Source of the DNA: a virus
Length of the DNA: 43,798 nucleotides
Direction: 5' to 3' (one strand)
IMG/VR virus record: IMGVR_UViG_3300034760_000021
Coordinates: 1 to 43,798 of that record
A program made the translations under genes and the position numbers. This document shows, piece after piece, positions 15,025 to 21,597 of the stretch. Below the pieces are notes generated by a model. The model saw only the letters and a list, made by a program, of their open reading frames with translations, ran no database searches and was not told the origin of the DNA. Position 1 is the stretch's first letter. The number at the start of each line of letters is the position of its first letter.

Positions 15025-15266
15025 AATCTATCTCCCGGCATATGAAGAGTGGAAACAACAGCGGGGGAGCCGAGACTTCCATCGGCTCCCCCAGTTTGGT
15101 CCAGCGGGAGTCGGCCGTGGTTTGCCGAGCTGGACGGTCCGGTGGAAAAGTCGAAGCTGATGAAGGGCCAGTCGCCATATGGCTGGTCGTGCGCGCGATC
15201 CTGGAGCGCCTTCACGCGAGCGCGGGCTTGCCAGTAGAAGCGGTCTGCGATCAGCCGGAGACGCAT
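15021..15266 (-). CDS. Hypothetical early protein, 81 aa
   Basis: The ATG at 15266 shares a base with the cro stop (TGATG). Begins MRLRLIADRFYWQARARVKAL, a basic amphipathic helix, followed by a Gly/Ser-rich region. Sandwiched between cro and the CII-like gene with overlaps at both ends. No family recognised. Confidence 0.55.
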   Translation of the reverse strand: MRLRLIADRFYWQARARVKALQDRAHDQPYGDWPFISFDFSTGPSSSANHGRLPLDQTGGADGSLGSPAVVSTLHMPGDRL

Positions 15267-15472
15267 CAGGCGGCCTTGGCAGCCGGTTCGATCGCATCCC
15301 AATCAACCCGCTTGCCCGCGGCGTGAGCAGCCAGCTTCAGATGCGCGAGACGGGAACGAGGTATCCCGTTCTTTCTCCAGCTATGAACCGTAGACGCGGG
15401 CGCAGCGAGCATCTTGGCCACGGCGGTTGTCCCCCCGAGCCCATCGATGATTTTGTCGGCATAGGTTTCCAT
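15266..15472 (-). CDS. Cro-like HTH repressor
   Basis: 68 aa, ATG at 15472 (METYADKIIDGLGG). HTH pattern TTAVAKMLAAPASTVHSWRKNGIPRSR (residues ~15-41) as in Cro/YdaS-type proteins. It is transcribed away from the cI-like gene across the operator at 15484-15496. The -10-like TATTGT (15483-15478) ends five bases before the ATG, so the mRNA is probably leaderless. First gene of the lytic programme. Confidence 0.8.
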   Translation of the reverse strand: METYADKIIDGLGGTTAVAKMLAAPASTVHSWRKNGIPRSRLAHLKLAAHAAGKRVDWDAIEPAAKAA

Positions 15473-15483
15473 AAGCCACAATA

Positions 15484-15496
15484 TGCGACAGTCGCA
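15484..15496. promoter_or_regulatory. Operator O1 and cro promoter
   Basis: Perfect palindrome TGCGACAGTCGCA, identical to the site at 16431-16443. On the minus strand it fills the space just upstream of TATTGT, the likely -10 of cro, so a bound repressor would block the promoter. TTGCGT (minus, ~15507-15502) is a possible -35 with a 19-bp spacer. Likely bound by CI and/or Cro. Confidence 0.75.
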
Positions 15497-15507
15497 AGTT
15501 TAACGCA

Positions 15508-15523
15508 ACCGCTTTTTAGCGGT
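15508..15523. repeat. Short hairpin between cro and cI
   Basis: ACCGCT-TTTT-AGCGGT, a perfect 6-bp stem with a 4-base loop, 12 bp from operator O1 toward cI. A second palindrome CGCAATTGCG follows at 15527-15536 and contains half-site-like TGCG/CGCA sequence. They could be extra regulatory sites or structure in the cI leader. Confidence 0.4.
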
Positions 15524-15565
15524 ACTCGCAATTGCGGCCCCGCGCCGTTCGCGGTTGATGGGCGC

Positions 15566-16135
15566 ATGACGCGAGACGAGATCAGGGAATGGGCAGATGA
15601 AGCTCGTGGCCGGCGAAAAGTGCTGGCTGATGCGCTGGGGATTACCCAAGACAAGGTAACTAAGTCGATCACTCCAAATGGTCAGCGCAGTTTTAGCGAT
15701 CGGGAAATGGCGATCGTCGAGCGCGTCATAGGAGAGTCCACAGGACGCCCTTATAACGGCGTGAGCGTGGTGCCACTTCTGGGATCTGTACCAGCGGGAA
15801 ATTGGCGAGAAGCCATTCGGGACGCCCGTGGCACAATCTCCGTGCCTGACCCTCGCGTCCCGCCCTCCGCATACGCTCTCGAGCCCAAGGGCGACTCCAT
15901 GGATCTTGTCGTAATGGAGGGATCGCGGATCGTGATCGACCCTCAAGACACGGATTTATTCCCCGGGCGCTACTACGTCGTTCGCAATGCCGAGGGCGAG
16001 ACGACGTTCAAGCAATACAAAGAAGGCCCGCCACGCTTGGTGCCCTGCTCCTCGAACCCAGAGCATCGCGACATCCCGATGGGCGAGGCGTTTGAGGTTC
16101 TAGGCCGCGTGATTGGCAGCTACTCGCGAATGTAG
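15566..16135 (+). CDS. CI-type repressor, S24/LexA autoprotease
   Basis: 189 aa from the ATG at 15566. N-terminal HTH (KVLADALGITQDKVTKSI, residues ~18-35). The S24 domain starts near 69: self-cleavage site SVPAGNW with Ala77-Gly78, catalytic Ser111 in KGDSMDLV, catalytic Lys149 in TFKQYK, and GRYYVV between. Known relatives bind operators as dimers and self-cleave on RecA filaments, so SOS induction is expected. It faces cro across O1 and converges with the gene at 16370. No strong ribosome site is visible. Confidence 0.9.
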   Translation: MTRDEIREWADEARGRRKVLADALGITQDKVTKSITPNGQRSFSDREMAIVERVIGESTGRPYNGVSVVPLLGSVPAGNWREAIRDARGTISVPDPRVPPSAYALEPKGDSMDLVVMEGSRIVIDPQDTDLFPGRYYVVRNAEGETTFKQYKEGPPRLVPCSSNPEHRDIPMGEAFEVLGRVIGSYSRM

Positions 16136-16136
16136 C

Positions 16137-16370
16137 TTACGCTGCCCGCCTGTCCGGCGCCCGCTGAGCTAGAGCTGCTTCGATCAATCGCATGGGCAGC
16201 ACCATGACCTCGATGTCGCCTGGGACGGTGATCCAGAACTGACCATACTCGTCGAAGGAGCCTAGCCCTTCGTCGACGGCGTCGTTCTGCGCCTGAACGC
16301 GCTCCAAGCGCCACGGGCCCTTGGCCTGGCCAAAGCTCACAACCCGGTACAACGGCACTGACTGGTACAT
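16137..16370 (-). CDS. Hypothetical protein convergent with CI
   Basis: 77 aa; the ATG at 16370 has GGAG seven bases upstream. Begins MYQSVPLYRVVSFGQAKGPW and contains DEYGQFWITVPGDIEVMVLP, a compact beta-rich fold. It ends one base from the CI stop. Its promoter region holds the second and third operators and a separate inverted repeat, so it is probably under CI control. Function unknown; a place for an immunity or antirepressor factor. Confidence 0.6.
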   Translation of the reverse strand: MYQSVPLYRVVSFGQAKGPWRLERVQAQNDAVDEGLGSFDEYGQFWITVPGDIEVMVLPMRLIEAALAQRAPDRRAA

Positions 16371-16398
16371 TGTCGACTCCAAACTCAGCAGAACATAT

Positions 16399-16415
16399 GT
16401 AGAACACACTTCTAC
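16399..16415. promoter_or_regulatory. Inverted repeat, second operator type
   Basis: GTAGAA-CACAC-TTCTAC, perfect 6-bp arms. It lies ~29 bp upstream of the minus gene at 16370, in the position of its core promoter. The sequence differs from the TGCGAC operators, so a different regulator is likely. Confidence 0.45.
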
Positions 16416-16430
16416 CGATTCGCCAAGACC

Positions 16431-16443
16431 TGCGACAGTCGCA
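16431..16443. promoter_or_regulatory. Operator O2
   Basis: TGCGACAGTCGCA, identical to O1. It lies in the divergent region between the minus gene at 16370 and the plus operon starting at 16517. Centre-to-centre distance to O3 is 35 bp. Probable CI/Cro binding site. Confidence 0.75.
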
Positions 16444-16453
16444 AATTTAGTGC

Positions 16454-16482
16454 TTGACCCTTCTTTGCGATTGTCGCATACA
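16454..16482 (+). promoter_or_regulatory. Promoter of the rightward operon
   Basis: -35 TTGACC at 16454-16459, a 17-bp spacer, and a weak -10 CATACA at 16477-16482. Operator O3 (16466-16478) covers the spacer and -10, so repressor binding would close it. It drives the coupled gene train beginning at 16517. Confidence 0.6.
16466..16478. promoter_or_regulatory. Operator O3
   Basis: TGCGATTGTCGCA, 11 of 13 bases as in O1 and O2, with one imperfect arm position. It overlaps the promoter of the rightward operon. Probably a lower-affinity site of the same repressor. Confidence 0.7.
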
Positions 16483-16516
16483 GGCTCCAACGGCAGCAAG
16501 CCAGGAGCCAGCGCAA

Positions 16517-16804
16517 GTGACCCCCTCCGAACTCCTTCTCCACGCACACCGCTCTGCGCTCGCGGCGATGATAGCAGCCAACAAAGCGGCTGATGTTGAT
16601 GTGCCCGGCAGGTTCATGCTGGACGGACATACAGCCCGTGCAGAGCGGCTGATTGCCCAGATCGATCGCGAGCTTTCCGCGCCTGCGTTCATCCCTGTCG
16701 GCATGTGGAATGAGAACGGCCGTGGTCCCCTCATCCAGTCCATCATCCGTGAGTCCAAGAAGATCAGGGAAACCGCCTCTGTGGTCAGAAAGGCTGCGGC
16801 ATGA
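16517..16804 (+). CDS. First gene of rightward operon, 95 aa
   Basis: GTG start at 16517 with AGGAG nine bases upstream. Helical protein (SELLLHAHRSALAAMIAANKAAD... RAERLIAQIDRELS), ending IIRESKKIRETASVVRKAAA. No family recognised. The longer reading from 16454 would overlap the promoter and is rejected. Overlaps the next gene by ATGA. Confidence 0.6.
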   Translation: MTPSELLLHAHRSALAAMIAANKAADVDVPGRFMLDGHTARAERLIAQIDRELSAPAFIPVGMWNENGRGPLIQSIIRESKKIRETASVVRKAAA

Positions 16805-17001
16805 GCGCGCCCGGCACCTGGAACGAGTTCCTTGAAGGCGTCCTCGCTGGTCAGCCGGCGACCGTCGAAGGTTTCGCTCGGTCCGCTCTTGGCGAGCTCG
16901 AACCAGTCAACACCCCTGTCAACCTTCCTACTGGAGGACCTTCTGTGTGGGGGGATGAGATGTGGGCAACCATGAAGCAAATCATGGAGGGGAAGGACTG
17001 A
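16801..17001 (+). CDS. Hypothetical protein, 66 aa
   Basis: ATGA overlap with the previous gene and TGATG with the next. Begins MSAPGTWNEFLEGVLAGQ; Pro/Gly-rich middle, then WGDEMWATMKQIMEGKD. Small acidic protein of unknown role, in the position where early phages keep small host-takeover genes. Confidence 0.55.
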   Translation: MSAPGTWNEFLEGVLAGQPATVEGFARSALGELEPVNTPVNLPTGGPSVWGDEMWATMKQIMEGKD

Positions 17002-17834
17002 TGCCCGATGCCATCCCCCTGCCTCCGATCGAGAAGATCAGGGAGGCGCTGAATTATGACCCTGAGACAGGTTGCTTCACTCGGGTGCCAAGGCGCGGTC
17101 ACCGGTCAGGCCCGGTCGATAACCGCCCCCACAACGGCTATATCCGCATTAGGATCGCAAGGCAGCACTATGGGGCCCATCGCTTGGCGTGGGCTCTGGC
17201 CACCGGCAACGACCCAGTGGGACCGGTCGACCACATCAACGGGGACAAGAGTGACAACAGGTTTTGCAACCTGCGAGTGGCTGAGGGCTGCGAGAACCAG
17301 CAAAACCTGCCGAGGACGAGCAGCAATAAGACTGGGCTCGCCGGCGTGCACTACCTCAAGGGCAAGCGCAGGTATGCTGCCCGGATCCAATCTCGTGGAG
17401 TGCGCCACGAACTTGGCACATTCACCTGCCCGCACGAAGCCTATGCGGCTTACTTGGCCGCAAAGCGGGATTTGCACCCATCCTCTCCAGTGCCGAGAGA
17501 GCCCGTGTCGGAAGAGGCTGCCAAGGCTGATCGCTTCTGGCTGATAGTCCATGAGCCAGGCCGCGTCCCAGAGCGCAAGGGTCCGTGGAAGTCGCACCAA
17601 ACTAAGGTGGTGCTACGGGAGTTTATCTCCGCAAGGCCGACTGCCTACCTGCATGTTCTGACGCTGGACGCCAATGGCGAGCCGTATGTCGAACACGGGC
17701 CGGAGGTTCTCCAGATCCTCGACGGCCGCTCCATGAGCGTCGGCCGCAAGCACAACGCACGCACTTTGAGCGCCCACCAACAGGCGCTCGCCCAACCCCT
17801 TCCCTCTACTCCTCAAGAGGACTCCTCCCAATGA
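17001..17834 (+). CDS. HNH-AP2 endonuclease fused to a C-terminal domain
   Basis: 277 aa. Residues ~1-160: HNH_3-type nuclease, GCFTRVPRRG near 24, HRLAWALATG, VDHINGDKSDNRFCNLR (the DH...N...N core), ENQQNLP, then an AP2-like DNA-binding module GLAGVHYLKGKRRYAARI... LGTFTCPHEAYAAYLAAKRDLH. Residues ~178-277 form an unrelated domain beginning FWLIVHEPGRVPERKGPW. HNH-AP2 proteins are usually free-standing homing endonucleases, so the extra domain suggests fusion with a resident phage gene. TGATG start overlap, ATGA exit overlap. Confidence 0.8.
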   Translation: MPDAIPLPPIEKIREALNYDPETGCFTRVPRRGHRSGPVDNRPHNGYIRIRIARQHYGAHRLAWALATGNDPVGPVDHINGDKSDNRFCNLRVAEGCENQQNLPRTSSNKTGLAGVHYLKGKRRYAARIQSRGVRHELGTFTCPHEAYAAYLAAKRDLHPSSPVPREPVSEEAAKADRFWLIVHEPGRVPERKGPWKSHQTKVVLREFISARPTAYLHVLTLDANGEPYVEHGPEVLQILDGRSMSVGRKHNARTLSAHQQALAQPLPSTPQEDSSQ

Positions 17835-18103
17835 CCCATGAAGGAAAGCATACTCCCGGCCCATGGTCTTTCGAGACTGGAACTGGGCGCGGGGCATGGA
17901 TCGGGCGTGACGGCTCTTGGTCGGCATTAGCCTGCGGCGATGACGATGAGACGGCTGTCGCCAATGCTCACCTGATCGCGGCTGCCCCCGATCTCCTAAA
18001 CGCGTGCGAAGAGTTCGTTCGCAAGGTTGAAGCCGGCGAGGCTCGCAGCACGCATAGCTACACGCAGATGAAAGCAGCTATCGCTAAGGCCACTGGGCAA
18101 TGA
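17831..18103 (+). CDS. Conserved small phage protein, 90 aa
   Basis: HTPGPWSFETGTG at the N-terminus, VANAHLIAAAPDLLNACEEF in the middle and SYTQMKAAIAKATGQ at the end. This is a widespread, functionally unassigned phage family with the signature HTPGPW ... NA-x-LIAAAP-x-LL ... A-x-AKA. ATGA overlaps on both sides. Confidence 0.7.
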   Translation: MTHEGKHTPGPWSFETGTGRGAWIGRDGSWSALACGDDDETAVANAHLIAAAPDLLNACEEFVRKVEAGEARSTHSYTQMKAAIAKATGQ

Positions 18104-18561
18104 GCGCGGTCTGCAAAGACTGTGGGGCGGACTTCCCCATCACTGAGGCGTCGCGAGCCAAGGGGATGTACCTCTGCGCTCCGTGTCGAAAGGTCCGCAG
18201 CCGGGCTAGGTATGAGCGGCGCAAGGCTGCCGGCCTTCCGGTGTCTGGGTGCGCGATGCCGACTGAGTATCATCGCGCGTATGGCACCGTTTATTCGCAG
18301 CGGCCAGATGTCCGCCAGCGGCGAGCTGCCTACTCCCGAGATCGCCGGCGCAATCCCGTAGAGCGACCTAAGGTCGAAGCGCGTTGGCTTACTCGGCGCG
18401 CAATCAACTCAGGAAAGATCGTCCGGGGTCCGTGCGAGGTGTGCGGAGCGACAAAGGTGGACGCGCATCACGACGACTACGGCCAGCCTCTCGCTGTGCG
18501 GTGGCTTTGCCGAGCGCACCACAACGAACATCACGCCAAAGCTCGTGGAGGCCAGTCATGA
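18100..18561 (+). CDS. Double zinc-motif HNH-like protein
   Basis: 153 aa. N-terminal zinc ribbon CKDCGADF...CAPC (residues 5-29), a very basic middle (RSRARYERRKAAG; RQRRAAYSRDRRR), and a C-terminal CEVCGATKVDAHHDDY...LCRAHHNEHH block. This resembles HNH nucleases in its Cys/His layout but lacks a clear third catalytic residue. Probably a nucleic-acid-binding phage protein. Confidence 0.65.
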   Translation: MSAVCKDCGADFPITEASRAKGMYLCAPCRKVRSRARYERRKAAGLPVSGCAMPTEYHRAYGTVYSQRPDVRQRRAAYSRDRRRNPVERPKVEARWLTRRAINSGKIVRGPCEVCGATKVDAHHDDYGQPLAVRWLCRAHHNEHHAKARGGQS

Positions 18562-18761
18562 CCCCCACCGACATCAACCGAGAAGCCGACTTGGCTCGCC
18601 GCTTTCCGATCGAGCGCCACACCATCGCTGTGCCTCCAGTGATCTACTTCCCTCTCCAGGCCTTGCGTGGGGGTGACAGCTTCTTGGGTGCTGCTCTTGT
18701 GTTTGTATCTGTGGGGGCTGTGATTGGCTTGCTGGTGCTTGGACTGGGGGTGTTCGGATGA
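18558..18761 (+). CDS. Single-pass membrane protein, 67 aa
   Basis: ATGA start overlap. Charged N-terminal ~40 residues, then a hydrophobic span ~42-66 (FLGAALVFVSVGAVIGLLVL). No lipobox. Function unknown; early phage membrane proteins often modify the host envelope or exclude rivals. Confidence 0.55.
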   Translation: MTPTDINREADLARRFPIERHTIAVPPVIYFPLQALRGGDSFLGAALVFVSVGAVIGLLVLGLGVFG

Positions 18762-18940
18762 ACAGCTTCGTCATCATAGCGCACGGCTTCTGCTTCGGCA
18801 CAGTAGCATCGCAGGCCTTCCGTGCAATCGACCGGGGCGACGTGCAATCCGCGACCAGTTTAGCGCTCGCCTCAGTCCTGCTCTTGGCAGTGTTGGTAAT
18901 CCGCGTCGTTTCAAACGCTCGCATGGGGAAATCGGGATGA
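18758..18940 (+). CDS. Small two-span membrane protein, 60 aa
   Basis: Hydrophobic stretches at residues ~2-20 (NSFVIIAHGFCFGTVASQ) and ~32-51 (ATSLALASVLLLAVLVIRVV), basic tail. Coupled by ATGA to both neighbours, so co-made with the 67-aa membrane protein. Function unknown. Confidence 0.5.
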   Translation: MNSFVIIAHGFCFGTVASQAFRAIDRGDVQSATSLALASVLLLAVLVIRVVSNARMGKSG

Positions 18941-19110
18941 GACTCACCGAACACACCTTCGTCCGCGAATACCAGCCCAGTCCATTCGACCTACTCGAAT
19001 GCACCCGCTGCAAATGGCCTGCGTACTTCTGCTCCTGTGATCCAGGGGAGGACGACCTTCCTGCCTATCGCGGATGCGATCCATCCCAATACACGAAGGG
19101 AGAGCACTGA
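18937..19110 (+). CDS. Cys-rich small protein, 57 aa
   Basis: Contains ECTRCKWPAYFCSCDPGED, a CxxC...CxC pattern consistent with one zinc site. ATGA entry, TGATG exit. No family recognised. Confidence 0.5.
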   Translation: MRLTEHTFVREYQPSPFDLLECTRCKWPAYFCSCDPGEDDLPAYRGCDPSQYTKGEH

Positions 19111-19292
19111 TGCGGCCCATCCTCGCAGCCAGGCATCGTCGTGACGCGGCAATCCAGGCAGCTCGCAACGAATACGAACGCGAACGCCGCAAGCTTCTCA
19201 TGGCCATGCAGGAGAAGATCGACGCTGCCGAGCGCCAGTTCATCGACGACGCGTTCCAGGGCCTTCGTGAGCCAGTTCGGAGGGCGGCATGA
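19110..19292 (+). CDS. Coiled-coil small protein, 60 aa
   Basis: Start ATG shares its A with the previous stop. Highly charged helix throughout (RRDAAIQAARNEYERERRKLL... EKIDAAERQFIDD). It lies just ahead of the Gp157-like gene and may be a partner; function unknown. Confidence 0.5.
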   Translation: MRPILAARHRRDAAIQAARNEYERERRKLLMAMQEKIDAAERQFIDDAFQGLREPVRRAA

Positions 19293-19777
19293 ACCGGATG
19301 GCGCTCACCCAAAGCCAGGTCGCCGCGGTCGCGCTCATGCTGGCCGACAGCGACGACGAGCAACTCAAGCTCGACACGCTGGAAGGTCAGACCGACCTGT
19401 TCGAGATCACCCGTTATTTGCTCGGCAAGGTAGAGGAAGACGAAGGCGTCATCTCCGCGCTTGCCGAACAGATCTCCGACCGACAGGCGCGCAAGCAGTC
19501 TGCGGAGAACCGTATCAAGCGCCGGCGCGAAGCGATGATGGCGCTCATCCAGGCCGCGAAGCTCGAGAAGCTGACGCTGCCCGAAGCAACCCTTTCAGTC
19601 CGTGCCGTGGCCCCAAAGCCTCTCGTCACGGACGAAGCCGCCGTTCCGGATGAATACTGCAAGGTCATTCGGAAGCCGGATCTTACCGCAATTAAGGCCG
19701 GGATGGAATCCGGCGCGGTGATCTCCGGCGTGTCCACCGACAACGGCGGTTACTCTTTGACCGTGAGGCGCAAATGA
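19289..19777 (+). CDS. Siphovirus Gp157-family protein
   Basis: 162 aa. N-terminal acidic helical region, a long helix EDEGVISALAEQISDRQARK..RIKRRREAMMALIQAAKLEKLTLPEATLSV, then the family signature of short strands PLVTDEAAVPDEYCKV and KPDLTAIKAGMESG, ending GVSTDNGGYSLTVRRK. Gp157 was first linked to phage resistance in Streptococcus thermophilus phage Sfi studies; in operons like this it accompanies annealing proteins. Immediately upstream of, and coupled to, the Rad52-like gene. Confidence 0.75.
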   Translation: MNRMALTQSQVAAVALMLADSDDEQLKLDTLEGQTDLFEITRYLLGKVEEDEGVISALAEQISDRQARKQSAENRIKRRREAMMALIQAAKLEKLTLPEATLSVRAVAPKPLVTDEAAVPDEYCKVIRKPDLTAIKAGMESGAVISGVSTDNGGYSLTVRRK

Positions 19778-20433
19778 CCAACCACACCGCAATTTGGGAC
19801 GCTCTGGCCAAGACCGATCCCGCGCACACCAAGCCTTTCAACCGCGCTGGCGGCTTCAAGGGCACCGCAATCAAGCCCATCTGGATCGTCAAGAAGCTGA
19901 CCGAGCAGTTCGGCCCGTGCGGCGTTGGTTGGGGTCTGTTCGAGCCAACCTTCCAAGTCGTGCCGTGCGACGGCGAGATCCTCGTCTTTTGCACCGCCTC
20001 AGGTTGGCATGGCGACCGCGCCAATGTGCTGTGGGGCGTTGGCGGCGATAAGGTCATGGCCAAGCGCAGCAGCGGCGCCTTCTGCGACGACGAGGCTTTC
20101 AAGAAGGCTTTCACCGACGCGGTCGGCAATGCCTTTAAGTTCCTAGGCGTGTCGGCCGATGTCCACATGGGCCTGTTCGACGATGACAAGTATGTCACCG
20201 CGGCACGCGAGGAGTTCCGAGAGCAGCCGGCGCAGGCAGCCAAGCCGAAAGGCCCGATCACCGACGACCAGCGCGACACGATCGCGACGATGGCACAGGG
20301 TGTTGGCGTCGACCTTCAGGTCATCTGCGACCACTACGGTATCAATAACCTGAAACAGCTAACCGCCGACAAGTACGAAGATGTCATCGGCAACCTGCGA
20401 GCGACACAGCCGCGCCAGAAGGTGGCGGCATGA
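19774..20433 (+). CDS. Rad52/ERF-like single-strand annealing protein
   Basis: 219 aa. The core IKPIWIVKKLTEQFGPCGVGWG, then VLWGVGGDKVMAKR and DDEAFKKAFTDAVGNAFKFLGVSADVHMGLFDD resembles the Rad52-superfamily (ERF/DUF1071) fold, where a final helix 'K-x-x-TDA-x-x-KA-x-x-x-LG' is typical. The C-terminal ~70 residues are a linker plus a helical tail. Likely anneals phage ssDNA for recombination and circularisation, with RusA and Ref-like nuclease as partners. Confidence 0.68.
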   Translation: MTNHTAIWDALAKTDPAHTKPFNRAGGFKGTAIKPIWIVKKLTEQFGPCGVGWGLFEPTFQVVPCDGEILVFCTASGWHGDRANVLWGVGGDKVMAKRSSGAFCDDEAFKKAFTDAVGNAFKFLGVSADVHMGLFDDDKYVTAAREEFREQPAQAAKPKGPITDDQRDTIATMAQGVGVDLQVICDHYGINNLKQLTADKYEDVIGNLRATQPRQKVAA

Positions 20434-20645
20434 CCCTGCCCCTTCGCCGCCTTGCCGAGCTGGAGGCTATCGGCCGCACCCGCTCCCTCACGGATGAGGA
20501 ACAGCGGGAAGCCATGTTGCGTGCCAAGCAGGATCGCAGGAACCGCACTCGCAAGCGCACTTACTTCCTCGACGCTGATTATCGCCGGCAGTGCATTGAG
20601 CGCTCCAGAGCGAACAGGCGCCGCTATTCTGAGGCTGCTGAGTGA
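20430..20645 (+). CDS. Small basic protein, 71 aa
   Basis: ATGA from the annealing gene, TGATG into the next. Arg-rich (AKQDRRNRTRKRTYF... IERSRANRRRYSE). Probably nucleic-acid binding; no family recognised. Confidence 0.5.
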   Translation: MTLPLRRLAELEAIGRTRSLTDEEQREAMLRAKQDRRNRTRKRTYFLDADYRRQCIERSRANRRRYSEAAE

Positions 20646-21058
20646 TGGAGCGCCGCACGCCCCTCCAGCGCAAAGCGTTCCCCAAGCAGCGTTCACCGCT
20701 GCCGAAAGCGCGCGAGCAGCGCAGGCGGGACGAGGGGCGCGTCCAGCACGGCAGAATGAAAGAGCGTCGGGTGAAACCGAACGCCGAGGCTGAACGCTTT
20801 TGGGACAATCTCCCGAACGAATGCCAGGGCTGCGGCGGCATTGGCGAGGTGATCCACCACATTCTCGCCAATGTCCCCGGCAAGGTCAGCCGACGCGATC
20901 ACTTCCTGGTCGTGAAGCTCTGCGCGCGTTGCCACAACATGGGCGACAACAGCGTCCACAGGCTCGGCAGCGAGGCGAAGTTCCTCGAAGTGACTGGCGT
21001 CGATCTGGTCTCCCGCGCCCTCATCAATTTCGAAAACTGGAGGCTTGTCTATGTCTGA
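20645..21058 (+). CDS. Ref-like HNH/recombination nuclease (putative)
   Basis: 137 aa. Basic N-terminus, then CQGCGGIGEVIHHILA (residues ~60-75), LVVKLCARCHN and SVHRLGSEAKFLEVTGVDL. The CxxC..HH..CxxCHN..SVHxLG-F order matches Ref (recombination enhancement function) and related DUF968-like phage nucleases. Ref of phage P1 cuts DNA in a RecA-dependent way (known for that family); the same role here is inferred. Confidence 0.6.
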   Translation: MERRTPLQRKAFPKQRSPLPKAREQRRRDEGRVQHGRMKERRVKPNAEAERFWDNLPNECQGCGGIGEVIHHILANVPGKVSRRDHFLVVKLCARCHNMGDNSVHRLGSEAKFLEVTGVDLVSRALINFENWRLVYV

Positions 21059-21380
21059 GTCCATAGAACGCGCGATCGATGAAACCGAGCGGCTGTTCGT
21101 CGCCGCGGGCAAAGCGAAGATCGAAGCTGAAGCGATGGACCTGCGTCGCAAGCGCGTCCGCGCGACCCTGTTCGTCAAGTACAAGGGGGCTGGCCACGCA
21201 GCTGGCGCCAGCGAGCAGATGGCCGAAGCCGATCCGGTTTACGAGTTGGCCTGCAATGACTGGCAGGGAGCGGCGCTGGAGGCGGAAACGCTCCGCGCCC
21301 AAGCCGAGGCCAAGCGGATGCGCTTTGAAGCCTGGCGCACGGCGAACGCGACCGAGCGCGCCAAGATGAACCTTCGTTGA
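21051..21380 (+). CDS. Helical hypothetical protein, 109 aa
   Basis: ATG at 21051, eight bases inside the previous gene, with GGAGG upstream. Almost all helix with coiled-coil character (RAIDETERLFVAAGKAKIEAEAM; LEAETLRAQAEAKRMRFEAW). Unknown; may be an accessory to recombination proteins. Confidence 0.5.
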   Translation: MSESIERAIDETERLFVAAGKAKIEAEAMDLRRKRVRATLFVKYKGAGHAAGASEQMAEADPVYELACNDWQGAALEAETLRAQAEAKRMRFEAWRTANATERAKMNLR

Positions 21381-21391
21381 GGAGCGGCAGC

Positions 21392-21541
21392 GTGATCGAC
21401 CATGTCAGATCCGAGGACTTCGACCGCCGCCATGTTGGCAGGTTCGTCCATCGCACAAACCTTCGACTGTTCCAGATGCTGGCTGCTGTGAAGCAGAGGC
21501 AGGCGAACGAATGCACCTATGAAGTGAGGAGGGTAGCTTGA
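21392..21541 (+). CDS. 49-aa basic protein
   Basis: GTG start at 21392 with GGAG seven bases upstream. Contains VRSEDFDRRHVGRFVHRTNL and ends CTYEVRRVA. Its TGA shares a base with the ATG at 21541. Function unknown. Confidence 0.45.
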   Translation: MIDHVRSEDFDRRHVGRFVHRTNLRLFQMLAAVKQRQANECTYEVRRVA

Positions 21542-21597
21542 TGGCAGAGCTTTGCGAAACTGCTCTCCTTACCCTTGGGGGTGGTTATGAGAAGTGA
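21541..21597 (+). CDS. 18-codon leader-like peptide
   Basis: ATG at 21541 overlaps the previous stop, and the AGGAGG-like gaggag before it gives a good ribosome site. Reads MAELCETALLTLGGGYEK then stop, 11 bp inside the next gene. Could be a coupling or leader peptide, or an accident. Confidence 0.3.
   Translation: MAELCETALLTLGGGYEK

Noticed and set aside
15179-15565. N-terminal extension of the CI repressor
   Set aside because: It would run through cro, the operator and the promoter; the HTH begins at the ATG at 15566.
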